DNA of 61,509 bases, from positions 1 through 61,509 of the forward strand of contig CAJUNM010000010.1 in assembly GCA_910587805.1 (NCBI GenBank), given 5' to 3'. A program made the translations under genes and the position numbers. Positions 18,296 to 28,298 of the stretch are shown here, one piece after another. This stretch comes from an uncultured Christensenellaceae bacterium (GTDB taxonomy: Bacteria; Bacillota; Clostridia; Christensenellales; Pumilibacteraceae). Position 1 is the stretch's first letter. The number at the start of each line of letters is the position of its first letter. Under the pieces are notes generated by a model. It ran no database searches. It was not told the DNA's origin and worked only from the letters and a program-made list of their open reading frames with translations.

Positions 18296-21044
18296 GCTTG
18301 TCATCGAAGGCATAAATTCTTTTACCGACAGACAGGAACTCGATTTCGACGCGGTCGGGCGGAGCAATCTGTTTTGCATTTGCGGCAAGACGGGCGCGGG
18401 CAAAACAACGATATTCGACAGTATCATGTTCGCGCTGTACGGCACGAGCAATCGCGGCACGCTTGCCGATATGGTCAATCTGTCGCTCAACCGTGCGCGC
18501 GTGGAGTTCGAGTTTATCTCGGGTTCGGATCGTTATGCCGTAGAGCGCACGATTAAATGCAGGACGAAAAAAGACGCGGGCGGCGCGGCTAAAAACTTTG
18601 CCGCCAAACGCGATTCGATAACAGAGTGCATGCTGTATAAAAACGGCGAGCCGATCGCAAAGGGCGGCGACGCTACGGAAATGCTTGCCGGCGTGATAGG
18701 GCTTGATAAAGACGAGTTCAAAAACGTGTATTTGCTCGAGCAGGGCGAGTATGCCGAGTTTTTGAAAAAGACCCCGCAAAAGCAGACCGAAGCGATAGGC
18801 AAGATTTTTTCGCTTTTGCGCTATGACGAGGTGCACAAGCGCGCAAAGCTCAAGGCGGAGGAGTACCGCGTAAAGGTAGAATCGCTCGACGCGCGCATAG
18901 GCGATATAGGCGAGGACGCGCCCGAACTTTTGCGCGCGGCTGTTTCCGAACACGCATCGCTCAAAAAAACCGCGGCGTCGCTCAAAGCGTCGGCGGATAA
19001 AGCGCGGCAGGAAATCGACGAGCTGTCCAAAGCGCGCGACGGGTATTTGTCGTACATAGAAAAAGCGAACGCGCTCAAAAATCACATGGTTCGTTGCGAC
19101 GATGCAAAAGCGGCGTTCGACAAAGCCGCCGAGGAACTTGCATCGTTCGACGCCGCAGAGTCGGAGCGCAACGTAAAGGACAAAACCGAACTCGACGGAC
19201 TGAGAGACAAACAGAACAAACTCAACGAGCTGAACGCCTACGACGTTTCGCTGACGAAAGCCATAGCGGAGCTTGCGCAAAAAACCGAGACTGCGGCGAC
19301 GTGTGCGGAGCAATCGGCGCGCGCCGCGGCGCGCGCGACCGAACTCGATAAAAACGCGGCAAAAGCAAAAGACGAATTTTTTTCGGCGATTGCGGCGTTT
19401 TCCGCGCGTGCCGACGGAGTTAAGCGTTCGGTTGCGCTCGATAGCGCGTGTTCGTATCTCGACGGCTCCGACAGAAAGATAGGAATGATAGCCGAATTGA
19501 AGCATGCGCTCGATACGGAATACAATTCTTTCAAGTCGGATAATGCGCGCCGCGCGGAGAATATCAAGCGCATTTCGGAATTAAAAAGCGCCGTCGATTC
19601 CGCCGCCGCGCGTATCGAGGCTTACGCAGTCGAAATAAAAGAAATAACCGCGCGCTGTTCCGCCGCAGCTGCGGCGGAAGACGAGTGCAAAGCGGCGCTT
19701 GTACGCGCGCAGACGGGTTCGCACGCCGCGGCTATCCGCGCGGAGCTTGGCGACGGCGACGTTTGCCCCGTGTGCGGCGGTGTGTATCACGGCGGGTACG
19801 AGTGCGGTGCGGACGTTGACAGATGCAAGTCGGAGCTTGAAAAAGCAACGGCGAAAAAGCTCGAAACGGACGGCGAAAAACAGCGCGCCGAACGCGCTTG
19901 CGAAAAGGTCAAGGGCGATCTCGAACGCGCCGCGGACGAACTCGAGCGCGTTTCCGCAGCCGTTGCCGATGCCGACGCGCGGCTTGAAAAGAGCGCGGTC
20001 ACGGACGCGCACGGCGAGCTTGCCGCATTGCTCGATAATGCGCGCGCGCTCGGGGAACTGTATGCGGACGCCGTGAACAAAAAGCGCGACGGCGAGCCTG
20101 AAGCGGCGCGGTTAGCGGCGGAACTCGACGGCGCGGAAAGGTCAAAACGCGAGATAACCGCGCGTATCGAGGAACTTCGCGCAAAGCTCGGCGACGACGC
20201 GGGGAGCACTTCGAGCGCGCTTTGCGAAGTAAAGAACGGTATAACCGAGTTATCGGATAAAATATACGAGCGCGAGAAAAAACGCGCCGAGCTTGCAAAA
20301 GCTTGCGAGTTTGCGCGCGCGTCTTTAGCAGCGCTCCGAGAAACGCTCGAACAAGCGCGGCGCGATTGCCCCGTGGATATGCCCGAGTTCGACGAGGATG
20401 CGTACGCGGATAAAAAGAGCCGGCTCGACTCGATCGTGGAAAAACTGCACGAGTGCGAGCGCGACGCCGCGGTCAAAGAAATGCAAATACAGGATCTGAC
20501 CGCAAAGTGCGCAAGTCTCAAGGATTTGGGCGCGGAGCGAAAGATCAACGCGCAGAGCGAGAACAACTACCGCAGGATATTCGATATAACCAAGGGTAAA
20601 GCGATGCTCAATTTCGTGGTCGCCGAATATATGGCGGAGATAACCGTGACCGCGAGCGAAATACTGTCCGAGCTTTCGAGCGGGAAATACACGCTCGCAT
20701 ACGACGACGAAAACGGTTTTTCCGTTACCGACTATCTGAGCGGCGGCGGCAAGCGCAAAGCGAGCACGCTGAGCGGCGGCGAGATGTTTTTGGCGTCGCT
20801 GTCCGTGGCGATAGCCATAGCTCGGGCGCAGAGCAAAGGCAACAATGCGTTTTTCTTTTTGGACGAGGGGTTCGGCACGCTCGACGAGGAGCTTATCGAC
20901 ACGGTTTTCGCCGCGCTCGACGTTTTGTCCGAAGATTGCTTGGTCGGCGTCATATCGCACGCGTCCGCGCTTATCGAGCGCATGCCTGTTTGCGTAGAAG
21001 TCGGCGAAGCGACCGACACGCACGGCAGTACGATCAAATATTGA
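18282..21044 (+). CDS. sbcC: exonuclease SbcC (Rad50-type ATPase subunit)
   Basis: SbcC is the SMC-like ATPase partner of SbcD. The 920-residue product has Walker A CGKTGAGKTTIF (about residues 33-44), two very long Lys/Glu/Ala-rich coiled-coil arms with the CPVCGG zinc hook between them (Cys 495 and 498), the signature STLSGGEMFLASLS and Walker B FFFLDEGFGTLDEE near the C-terminus. It starts with GTG at 18282, with GGAGGA about 9 bases upstream inside sbcD. It is somewhat shorter than the E. coli protein (about 1050) but usual for Bacillota. Confidence 0.95.
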   Translation: MKPVKLVIEGINSFTDRQELDFDAVGRSNLFCICGKTGAGKTTIFDSIMFALYGTSNRGTLADMVNLSLNRARVEFEFISGSDRYAVERTIKCRTKKDAGGAAKNFAAKRDSITECMLYKNGEPIAKGGDATEMLAGVIGLDKDEFKNVYLLEQGEYAEFLKKTPQKQTEAIGKIFSLLRYDEVHKRAKLKAEEYRVKVESLDARIGDIGEDAPELLRAAVSEHASLKKTAASLKASADKARQEIDELSKARDGYLSYIEKANALKNHMVRCDDAKAAFDKAAEELASFDAAESERNVKDKTELDGLRDKQNKLNELNAYDVSLTKAIAELAQKTETAATCAEQSARAAARATELDKNAAKAKDEFFSAIAAFSARADGVKRSVALDSACSYLDGSDRKIGMIAELKHALDTEYNSFKSDNARRAENIKRISELKSAVDSAAARIEAYAVEIKEITARCSAAAAAEDECKAALVRAQTGSHAAAIRAELGDGDVCPVCGGVYHGGYECGADVDRCKSELEKATAKKLETDGEKQRAERACEKVKGDLERAADELERVSAAVADADARLEKSAVTDAHGELAALLDNARALGELYADAVNKKRDGEPEAARLAAELDGAERSKREITARIEELRAKLGDDAGSTSSALCEVKNGITELSDKIYEREKKRAELAKACEFARASLAALRETLEQARRDCPVDMPEFDEDAYADKKSRLDSIVEKLHECERDAAVKEMQIQDLTAKCASLKDLGAERKINAQSENNYRRIFDITKGKAMLNFVVAEYMAEITVTASEILSELSSGKYTLAYDDENGFSVTDYLSGGGKRKASTLSGGEMFLASLSVAIAIARAQSKGNNAFFFLDEGFGTLDEELIDTVFAALDVLSEDCLVGVISHASALIERMPVCVEVGEATDTHGSTIKY

Positions 21045-21074
21045 GTTTGTCGGCGAACATATCGTCGTTTACTA

Positions 21075-21103
21075 TTGACACGCGCGTTTTTTAATGATAT
21101 AAT
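21075..21103 (+). promoter_or_regulatory. consensus promoter for the hybrid histidine kinase
   Basis: Perfect TTGACA (21075-21080) and TATAAT (21098-21103) with a 17-base spacer. The leader of about 45 bases ends in a GGAGCGGAGGAG ribosome site. Confidence 0.85.
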
Positions 21104-21156
21104 ACGGTATAAACGCTATAATTCCGTATATACATAGCGTTGGAGCGGAGGAGACA

Positions 21157-23775
21157 ATGGCTGCCAAAAAGCGGACCGGTAAAGAATTCAAAAATATGTC
21201 GATGACGATAATGCTTTCGAGCGTTTGCGTCGGCGTTTTGATTTGCGTCGCGATATTCGTATCGCTCGGTATATTTATGAACAAGTCGAGCTACGGTACG
21301 ATCGATCAAACGGGCGAACTGTATATGGAAAACATGGGCGGACAGGTCGCCAAAAGATACGAGACCGCAATCGATCTGCGTTTCGACATGATCGACGCGA
21401 TTATCATTACCGTAGACGGAAGTATCGACGGAAGTTCTACGATGGAACACGTTCGCACACTGCTGCGCACGAACGCCGAAGCGCGCGGATTCAATTACGT
21501 GGCGTTATACGACGGAAACGAAGAAATGGCTCTCGATCCGGTTTTGGGCGAGGATCTCGAAATATTCGATAAAGATTCTTTCAAAGCGTCGCTTAAAAAA
21601 GGCGAAAAAAAGGCGGCGGTCGGCGAAGGTAAGGATAAAGAAGGAAAAGTCGACAAAGGCATAGTTTTTATGAGCGTGCCTACCGATAAATATCAGATGA
21701 CGAACGGCGGACATTGTATTTCTCTCATTTTCGGTATGCCCAATAAAGATATCGTGGAGATGCTTGATATAGACAAGCAGGAAGGCTCGCTCGTCTATTC
21801 TCACATCATTCGCAGCAACGGTTCGTACGTTATACGAAGCAATAAGGATCAAAACGAAAATTACTTCGACCGTATTCAAGAGGTGTTCGACGCCGACGGT
21901 CATCCCGAGAATGCAAAAGAACACATCGACGAGCTTTACAATTTCATGAATAACTCGACTGCCGAACGTCATTCTTGCATCTTGAATACGAAAGACAGAC
22001 GGCATTTGTACAGCCAAAAACTCATGCTGTCCGAATGGTATCTCGTTACCGTCATGGAGGACGGCAGTATAAACAACATAATCGAGGGCTTGAGCACTCA
22101 ATGGCTCGGTTGGATAATCGGCGCGTGCGCATCTATGTTGGTCATTATGATAGCTATATTCATAGTGTACATGCAACTTAATAAGCAAAACGTCAAACGT
22201 TTGGAGGATGCGCGCGAGGAGGCGTTGCAGGCGAGCAAGGCGAAGAGCGAGTTCCTGTCGAACATGAGCCATGATATTCGCACGCCTATGAACGCCATAG
22301 TCGGTATGACCGCTATCGCAACCGCGAACATAAACAACCGTCAGCAAACGCAGGACTGTCTCAAAAAGATCGCGCTTTCGAGCAAACATTTGCTCGGGCT
22401 TATAAACGATATTTTGGATATGTCCAAGATAGAGAGCGGAAAGATGACGCTCAACATGGAAGAAGTCTCTCTGCGCGAAGTAATGGACGGTATTGCTACC
22501 ATAGTTCAACCGCAGATAAAGATCAAAAATCAGCATTTCGACGTGTATATTCACGATATAATCACCGAGAACGTATATTGCGACAGCGTGCGGCTCAATC
22601 AGGTATTGCTGAACCTTTTGTCCAATGCCATAAAGTTCACTTCCAACGAGGGCAATATAGAAGTATCGCTGTGTCAGGAACCTTCGCCGCTCGGCGATGA
22701 TTACGTACGTTGCCATATCCGCGTCAAGGATAACGGTATAGGCATGTCGCCCGAGTTCCAAAAGAAGATATACGATTCGTTCTCGCGCGAGGACAGCAAG
22801 CGCGTGCATAAGACCGAGGGTACGGGACTCGGCATGTCCATCACAAAATACATAGTCGACGCAATGCGCGGCACTATCGAGCTTAACAGCGAACTCGGCA
22901 AGGGCAGCGAGTTCCATATAACGCTCGAACTCGAAAGAGCGCAAGTGCCCGAAGCGGAAATGATTCTGCCGTCGTGGAAAATGCTTGTCGTCGACGACGA
23001 CGAACTGCTCTGTCAGACCGCGGTCGAATCGCTCAAAGAGATCGGCATAACCGCGGAATGGACGCTCGACGGCGAAAGTGCGGTGGAAAAAGCGGTAGCC
23101 GCTCACGCCAAGCGCAGCAGTTACGATATAATCCTCATGGATTGGAAGCTGCCCGGTATAGACGGGCTGGAAACTGCGCGCAGATTGCGTGCAAAACTCG
23201 GCGACGATATTCCGATTCTGCTTATTTCCGCTTACGATTGGAGCGATATAGAAGCGGAAGCGCGCGACGCGGGAATAAGCGGATTCATAAGCAAACCGCT
23301 GTTCAAGTCGACGCTGTTCTACGGGCTTAAAAAACTGACGGACGAAGCCGCGCGGGATATTGCGGCAAAACCCGAAAAGCCGGTTGATAATATGTTCGAC
23401 GGCATGCATATACTGGTTGCCGAGGACAACGACCTCAACTGGGAGATTGCAGAGGCGTTGCTCGAAAGCGAAGGGTTCGTTTGCGACCATGCCGAAAACG
23501 GACAGATTTGCGTGGATATGCTCAAAGACTCCGCGCCCGGCACGTATAAAGCGATACTCATGGATATACGCATGCCCGTTATGACCGGATATGAAGCGAC
23601 CAAGGCGATACGCGTGCTCGATCATGCGGATAAGGATCTGCCTATAATCGCCATGACCGCCGACGCGTTCAGCGACGACATAAAAAAATGTCTCGAATGC
23701 GGCATGAACGCGCATATTGCAAAGCCTATCGACATAGATTATGTAAAGAGCGTTTTGGCTAAGTTCGTCAAGTAA
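21157..23775 (+). CDS. hybrid sensor histidine kinase with two receiver domains
   Basis: An 872-residue membrane kinase. Two membrane segments (about 18-45 and 312-342) flank an extracytoplasmic sensor of about 270 residues that looks Cache-like. A helical linker leads to HisKA with MSHDIRTPMN (His372) and then HATPase_c with N-box NLLSNAIKF, DNGIGM and GTGLGMSI. Two receivers follow: MDWKLPG (Asp662) and MDIRMPV (Asp803). No output domain and no separate regulator gene lie next to it, so the signal must leave through an unlinked phosphotransfer partner or through protein interactions. It has its own consensus promoter and sits after sbcC on the same strand. Confidence 0.92.
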   Translation: MAAKKRTGKEFKNMSMTIMLSSVCVGVLICVAIFVSLGIFMNKSSYGTIDQTGELYMENMGGQVAKRYETAIDLRFDMIDAIIITVDGSIDGSSTMEHVRTLLRTNAEARGFNYVALYDGNEEMALDPVLGEDLEIFDKDSFKASLKKGEKKAAVGEGKDKEGKVDKGIVFMSVPTDKYQMTNGGHCISLIFGMPNKDIVEMLDIDKQEGSLVYSHIIRSNGSYVIRSNKDQNENYFDRIQEVFDADGHPENAKEHIDELYNFMNNSTAERHSCILNTKDRRHLYSQKLMLSEWYLVTVMEDGSINNIIEGLSTQWLGWIIGACASMLVIMIAIFIVYMQLNKQNVKRLEDAREEALQASKAKSEFLSNMSHDIRTPMNAIVGMTAIATANINNRQQTQDCLKKIALSSKHLLGLINDILDMSKIESGKMTLNMEEVSLREVMDGIATIVQPQIKIKNQHFDVYIHDIITENVYCDSVRLNQVLLNLLSNAIKFTSNEGNIEVSLCQEPSPLGDDYVRCHIRVKDNGIGMSPEFQKKIYDSFSREDSKRVHKTEGTGLGMSITKYIVDAMRGTIELNSELGKGSEFHITLELERAQVPEAEMILPSWKMLVVDDDELLCQTAVESLKEIGITAEWTLDGESAVEKAVAAHAKRSSYDIILMDWKLPGIDGLETARRLRAKLGDDIPILLISAYDWSDIEAEARDAGISGFISKPLFKSTLFYGLKKLTDEAARDIAAKPEKPVDNMFDGMHILVAEDNDLNWEIAEALLESEGFVCDHAENGQICVDMLKDSAPGTYKAILMDIRMPVMTGYEATKAIRVLDHADKDLPIIAMTADAFSDDIKKCLECGMNAHIAKPIDIDYVKSVLAKFVK

Positions 23776-23827
23776 AAACACAAATAAAAAATTTCTTAAA
23801 ATTTTTTGAAAAAGTGTGTCAAAACGC

Positions 23828-23857
23828 TTGACAGCTCGCATATATATGTTGTATACT
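23828..23857 (+). promoter_or_regulatory. promoter of the candidate small RNA
   Basis: TTGACA (23828-23833) and TATACT (23852-23857) with an 18-base spacer, about 55 bases after the kinase stop. The predicted start is near 23864. Confidence 0.65.
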
Positions 23858-23863
23858 AAGCTT

Positions 23864-23970
23864 ACCTTGAACGTGACGCTGCTGTGCTTAGCGACAAGGA
23901 CACTAAATTGCTCATCATTTTCCCCCTTATCATATAGCAGGACGGTTGACCTAATAAGTCAACCGTTTTG
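23864..23970 (+). ncRNA. candidate small regulatory RNA (~107 nt)
   Basis: A free-standing promoter and a strong terminator enclose about 107 bases with no convincing reading frame. The predicted RNA starts with a hairpin (CCTTG near 23865 with CAAGG near 23896; inner CGCT/AGCG). A pyrimidine-rich segment follows with a CCCCC run (about 23921-23928), closed by a weak TGCT/AGCA stem, and then the terminator hairpin. A C-rich unpaired segment complementary to Shine-Dalgarno sequences is the hallmark of RsaE/RoxS-like sRNAs; whether this one acts that way is inference. Confidence 0.55.
23942..23970 (+). terminator. terminator of the candidate small RNA
   Basis: ACGGTTGAC (23942-23950) pairs perfectly with GTCAACCGT (23958-23966), followed by TTTT. 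Confidence 0.85.
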
Positions 23971-24087
23971 CATTTCAACGGTGTATATGCGTCGTTATGC
24001 TGTGTCAATGCCTTGCCTAATTCGCACTGCACTTTTGAAAGACTTGGGTAATATAGAGTACTTTTGCGCAGGATAGCGTAACAAACA

Positions 24088-24113
24088 AAAACGACCGTAT
24101 GTGCGGTCGTCTT
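24088..24113 (-). terminator. terminator of the TspO-like gene
   Basis: ACGACCG (24091-24097) and CGGTCGT (24104-24110) form a hairpin; on the minus strand it is followed by TTTTTG. It lies about 30 bases past the stop of the TspO-like gene. Confidence 0.75.
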
Positions 24114-24140
24114 TATGTTTGTTTTTTCGTTGTTCGTCGC

Positions 24141-24635
24141 TTACGCGAAAGCCCAGAAGCCGAGGTATAACATTATGAGCGCCAACCATACGAATACGAC
24201 GGTGATCATAACGCCTGCGGCGATGCTCTGTCTGTACATGAGTATGGCTGTGCCGATGGCGAGCGCCGAAGCGATGGTGCTCATGACGTAAGCGCCTACG
24301 GGGTTATTGTAGCAGATCGCGTACGGGAGCGTAGCGGTCATGCCGAGCAGTGCGAGCCAGAACACCCAAGTCCACGCTCTCAGCATGCCGTTGGCGTGCA
24401 TACGCACCGTCATGAACAACGCTACGCCCATGATAACGAACAGCATAGGCGGTATCGCTATCACGAACCAAGCGGGCAGGGCGAACGGCAGTCCGCCGAG
24501 GTAGTTGATGCCGCGCAATATGCCGGAGCAGTACGAAAGCGTAAGCCCCACGCCGACCGTGCCTATGAGACACAGCCAGAAGAGCGACATATCAGACAAT
24601 CTTCTTCTTTCCGATGTAATAACGTTTTGTTCCAT
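24141..24635 (-). CDS. five-helix membrane protein, possibly TspO/MBR family
   Basis: A 164-residue hydrophobic protein with about five membrane segments. The order of segments, the 'LPAWFVIAIPPMLFVIMGVA' stretch after the first helix and the small size suggest the TspO/MBR (tryptophan-rich sensory/benzodiazepine receptor) family, whose members bind tetrapyrroles. The assignment is tentative because the most conserved Trp-rich loop is only partly present. The ATG at 24635 is chosen because AAGGTC lies upstream of it; an in-frame start 13 codons earlier has no ribosome site. It has its own terminator and is divergent from the GH3 locus. Confidence 0.5.
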   Translation of the reverse strand: MEQNVITSERRRLSDMSLFWLCLIGTVGVGLTLSYCSGILRGINYLGGLPFALPAWFVIAIPPMLFVIMGVALFMTVRMHANGMLRAWTWVFWLALLGMTATLPYAICYNNPVGAYVMSTIASALAIGTAILMYRQSIAAGVMITVVFVWLALIMLYLGFWAFA

Positions 24636-24716
24636 AGTGACCTTAGTATGCGCAGTCGCGCGTAAATAATTCATGCGTGCGTTAAATGCGAAAATAAAGT
24701 TCGCAAAAAATATATG

Positions 24717-24750
24717 TTGACAAATACGCAGTATTATGGTACTATATAAT
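24717..24750 (+). promoter_or_regulatory. probable promoter of the GH3 locus
   Basis: Perfect TTGACA (24717-24722) followed at 17 bases by TACTAT (24740-24745), overlapping a TATAAT (24745-24750) that would need a 22-base spacer. Which -10 is used cannot be decided by eye. Confidence 0.5.
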
Positions 24751-24782
24751 CCACCGATAAAAACATAAGGAGAATGGCGGTC

Positions 24783-27700
24783 ATGAGGTTAAAAAGATTC
24801 GCATCTGTATTTACGGCGGTCGTGATGTTGTTGTTTGCGGCGGCGTTTCCTCTTGCCGGCTGTGAAAATAAACCGAACGACGAAAACCGAACAAACGTAG
24901 TCGAGCTTTTTATATACGAGCAGCCCGATAAAGTGGCATACAAAGTAGGTGAATCGTTCGATCCGAGCGGAATGACTCTTAAAGCGATATTGGGAGACGG
25001 TACAAGCAAACTGATTTTGCCCGAGGAGTGCACTTTTTCGCCGACGGGCGCGTTGACGGATGATATTACGGAAATCACCGTAGCATACGGAGGCAAGAGC
25101 GTCAAACAAAAAATAACGGTCGTTTCCAACGAGACAACGCTCGGCGTGGCATTGCTTTCAGACGACGTTTTACCCGTCTGCAATGCGATAGATTTTACGA
25201 AAATCATAAAGGTGGTCGTAAATAGCGGCTTAGACTCGATCGAGACGAAAGATTACACCTTTAAGGCTTTTTTACATACCAAACGAGGGCGAGAACGAAA
25301 AAGAACCGCTTATTTTCATAAATCCGAAAAGCGTTACCGTGCTCGAAGCCGGCAGCTATAAGATATCCGTTTCCGTCTCGGGGAAAAGCGTCGAATGCGC
25401 CGATCACGTGAGATTCGGCGGTTTGACGCTCGATAGCTATACGTGCGACGTTGAAAATCCGAGTTTGAAATTTTCGTCGGGCGTCGGCATAAATCTCGCG
25501 TCGTACATAACGGTCGTCGCGCATTACGTCGACGATCTCGATCCGAATCATACGTCCGACGTCGCGGTCGCGTATTACGATATTATAGTCAAAGATTCGT
25601 ATGGCTCGTCCGTCACAGTGTCTGCGGGGAACGTTCACGACTTCCATCCGGGCAGCTACACCGTTACGGTAAAGGTTGCAAGCACGACGTTCGGCAACGT
25701 TTTGCGCTTTACGGTGAGCAACGCGTACACGCAAAACGACCGTGCTACGGCGGAAAGCGTAGCGGCGGATAGTATAGTGCTTTTGAAAAACGAAAATAGC
25801 TTGCTCCCGCTCGATAAAAATACGCATAAAAGAATCAATCTTTTCGGTTGGAACGCCACCGACAACGGATTCATTCTCACGGGCGGCGGCTCGGGCGGAG
25901 TGAGCGTGCCGCGCGAAAAGTGCGTGACGCTCACCGATGCGTTCGATAATTACGGTATAGAATATAACGAAGACCTTATAAAGATGTACGAGGACTACAG
26001 CAATTACGATGCCGATTCGTCGTATAACGATGACGGACCTATGCTCGTAAATCCGCGAATAGGCGAATACACGCCGTCGGTCAGGTCCGGCGCCGAAGCG
26101 TTCTCGGACACCGCAGTCATAGTTTTGAGCAGGTTCGCGCATGAGTGCAGCGACGCCGCGAGTATCGTAAACAAGCAGCGCAAAAAATCGGGCGTAGACA
26201 CTTCGCGCAAATATTCACAGCTCACGACCGAGGAAGAAGAACTTATAGAATATGTAACGAGACAGTTCGATAACGTCATAGTACTCGTCAACAGTTGCGT
26301 CACTATGGATCTGTCGTTTGCCGCAAGTAACGGCATAGACGCGGCGCTGTCCGTAGGCGTTCTCGGCAGCGTCGGGGCTAACGCCATACCGAGAATCCTC
26401 TACGGCGATATATCCCCGTCGGGCAGGGTTGCCGATACGTACGTTTACGACAACGCGAGCGCGCCGTCGTATGCTAACGCATTTTGCGAGGTTGCGTCGC
26501 GCGACCGCAATCTTCACTACAACGAGGGGATTTATGTCGGGTATCGTTGGTACGAGACCGCAGACGCCGAGGGCTATTTCGACGGCGTGTTCAACGAGTA
26601 CGGCAGCGGATACGACGGCGTGGTGCAGTACCCGTTCGGATACGGATTGAGTTATACCGAGTTCGAGCAACGTTTGGAGAGCTTGAATATACATAAAGAG
26701 TCGGGCGAATGCGAAGCGCGGGTGCGCGTAACGAATCGCGGAACATTCCCGGGCAAGGACGTTGTGCAGCTTTACGTAAAGCCTCCGTACGATAGAGACG
26801 GTATCGAAAAACCCGCGACCGAACTCGTCGCGTTCGAGAAAACATTGACTTTGGCGCCCGCGGGGTTACAATACATAACGCTTACCTTCGATCTTTGCGA
26901 TATAGCGAGCTACGATTGTTACGACAAGAACGGGAACGGCAAAGCGACTTACGAGCTTGACGCGGGCGAGTATGTGTTTTATATCGGTGATAACGTTCAC
27001 GTTTACGATCCTATCAATACGAAAAAGCTCACGTTTACGGAAATTCAAAGCTTTGATCAAGACGCATATACGTGCGTAGAAACCACTAACCGCTTTACGG
27101 GCAAAGATGCGTATGCGGGCGTGCCTATCGACGGCTCGACTGTGCATGGCAATATCGAGTATTTGTCCCGCGCCGATTTCGTCGATACGTTCCCGATCGC
27201 GCGACAAAGCGATCCTGATAAGTCGTTCGGTGTTAATACGTATAAATACGACGGCTATGACAATTATTTTACCGATATGCCGCAGTTCGGTACGGATAAC
27301 GGTCTCTATCTGACGGACGGATACGGGGAGAAATATGCTTACAACGAGACGCTTATATCTGCGCTTGCCGATTACAGCGATCCGATCTGGGACGAGTTTT
27401 TGAATCAGATAACGAGAGCGGAAGCTAAGCAGTTGATTTTGAAAGGCGGGTTCGGCACGAGCGGAGTGGAAAGCATCGCTATGTCGGCTACGAAAGACAG
27501 CGACGGACCGTCCGGATTCAGAAGAAACGTTAACGGAGAAAACGAATTATCGCTCCCGTCGCCGTCTACGATCGCGTGCTCGTGGAATATCGTAAACTCG
27601 TTCGATATAGGCGAAATGCAGGGAAAAGCGGCGCGCAAGCTCGGCATAGACGGTTGGTATGCGCCGAGCGTGAATATACACCGCACGCCGTGCGGTATGC

Positions 27701-28233
27701 GCAACTTCGAGTCGTACAGCGAAGACCCGTTGCTTACGGGCAAGATGGCGGCGGAGCTTGTGCGCGGCGCAGCGCTTCACGGACTTAAGTGCTACGTAAA
27801 GCATTTCGCGCTCAACGAGACGGGCGAGTCGTACCTCGGCTACGGCGCATGGATGACCGAGCAGACATTGCGAGAGATATACCTCAAGCCCTTTGAGATC
27901 GCGATAAAAGAGGGCGGAGCGGCTGCGGTCATGCTGTCGATAAATCGTCTCGGTTCGGAGTGGATCGGTGCGAATAAAGCGCTCGTCACCGATATATTGC
28001 GCGGGGAATGGGGATTTACGGGTACGGTCATGACCGATTTCGCTGATCTTGCGGACTATAAGTATATGGATACCGCAAGGGGCTTGAGAGCGGGCACGGA
28101 TATGTGGATGGCGCCGCTTGCGAATCTCGATATAGATTTCGACGATCCGGTGGACGCTACGCTGGCGCGCCATGCTGTCAAAAATATAATTTACGGATAT
28201 GTAAAAAACTTGGAAAACAAAATCAGCGCATAA
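24783..28233 (+). pseudogene. GH3 beta-glycosidase lipoprotein, reversed domain order, broken by a one-base frameshift
   Basis: A secreted lipoprotein glycosidase of family GH3. The first part (24783 to about 25273) has a signal with lipobox FPLAGC and an Ig-like module (AYKVGESFDPSGMTLKAILG). At a T6 run (25268-25273) the frame moves: one T fewer would join ...TFKAF to YIPNEGENEKEP and restore a single protein of about 1150 residues. The second part has the GH3 C-terminal sandwich domain first (SVAADSIVLLKNENSLLPLD), then an Fn3-like domain, then the TIM-barrel domain with TKDSDGPSGFR, KHFALNETG and the nucleophile motif VMTDFADLADY. This permuted order is known from some ruminal beta-glucosidases. 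The call is pseudogene, sequencing error or slippage-controlled gene; the sequence alone cannot tell. The start ATG at 24783 has AAGGAG 9 bases upstream. Confidence 0.82.
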
Positions 28234-28246
28234 TACGCCTATGGGT

Positions 28247-28275
28247 TTGACTTGACCGAGTAAAAGTACTATAAT
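28247..28275 (+). promoter_or_regulatory. promoter for asnS
   Basis: TTGACT (28247-28252), a 17-base spacer and perfect TATAAT (28270-28275). The leader is about 17 bases and includes GGAAGG; no T-box leader is present. Confidence 0.75.
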
Positions 28276-28298
28276 ATAAAAAACAAACGGAAGGTATC

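Noticed and set aside
21505..23841. A 778-codon open frame antisense to the hybrid histidine kinase, and similar long antisense frames (for example 32259-33755, 42884-45034, 11720-13195)
   Set aside because: They mirror the codon bias of the real genes, have His/Arg-rich unnatural composition, no ribosome sites and no recognisable motifs, while the opposite strand encodes clear families.
23816..24076. 86-codon frame through the candidate small RNA
   Set aside because: No ribosome site, odd composition, and it runs across a promoter and a strong terminator.
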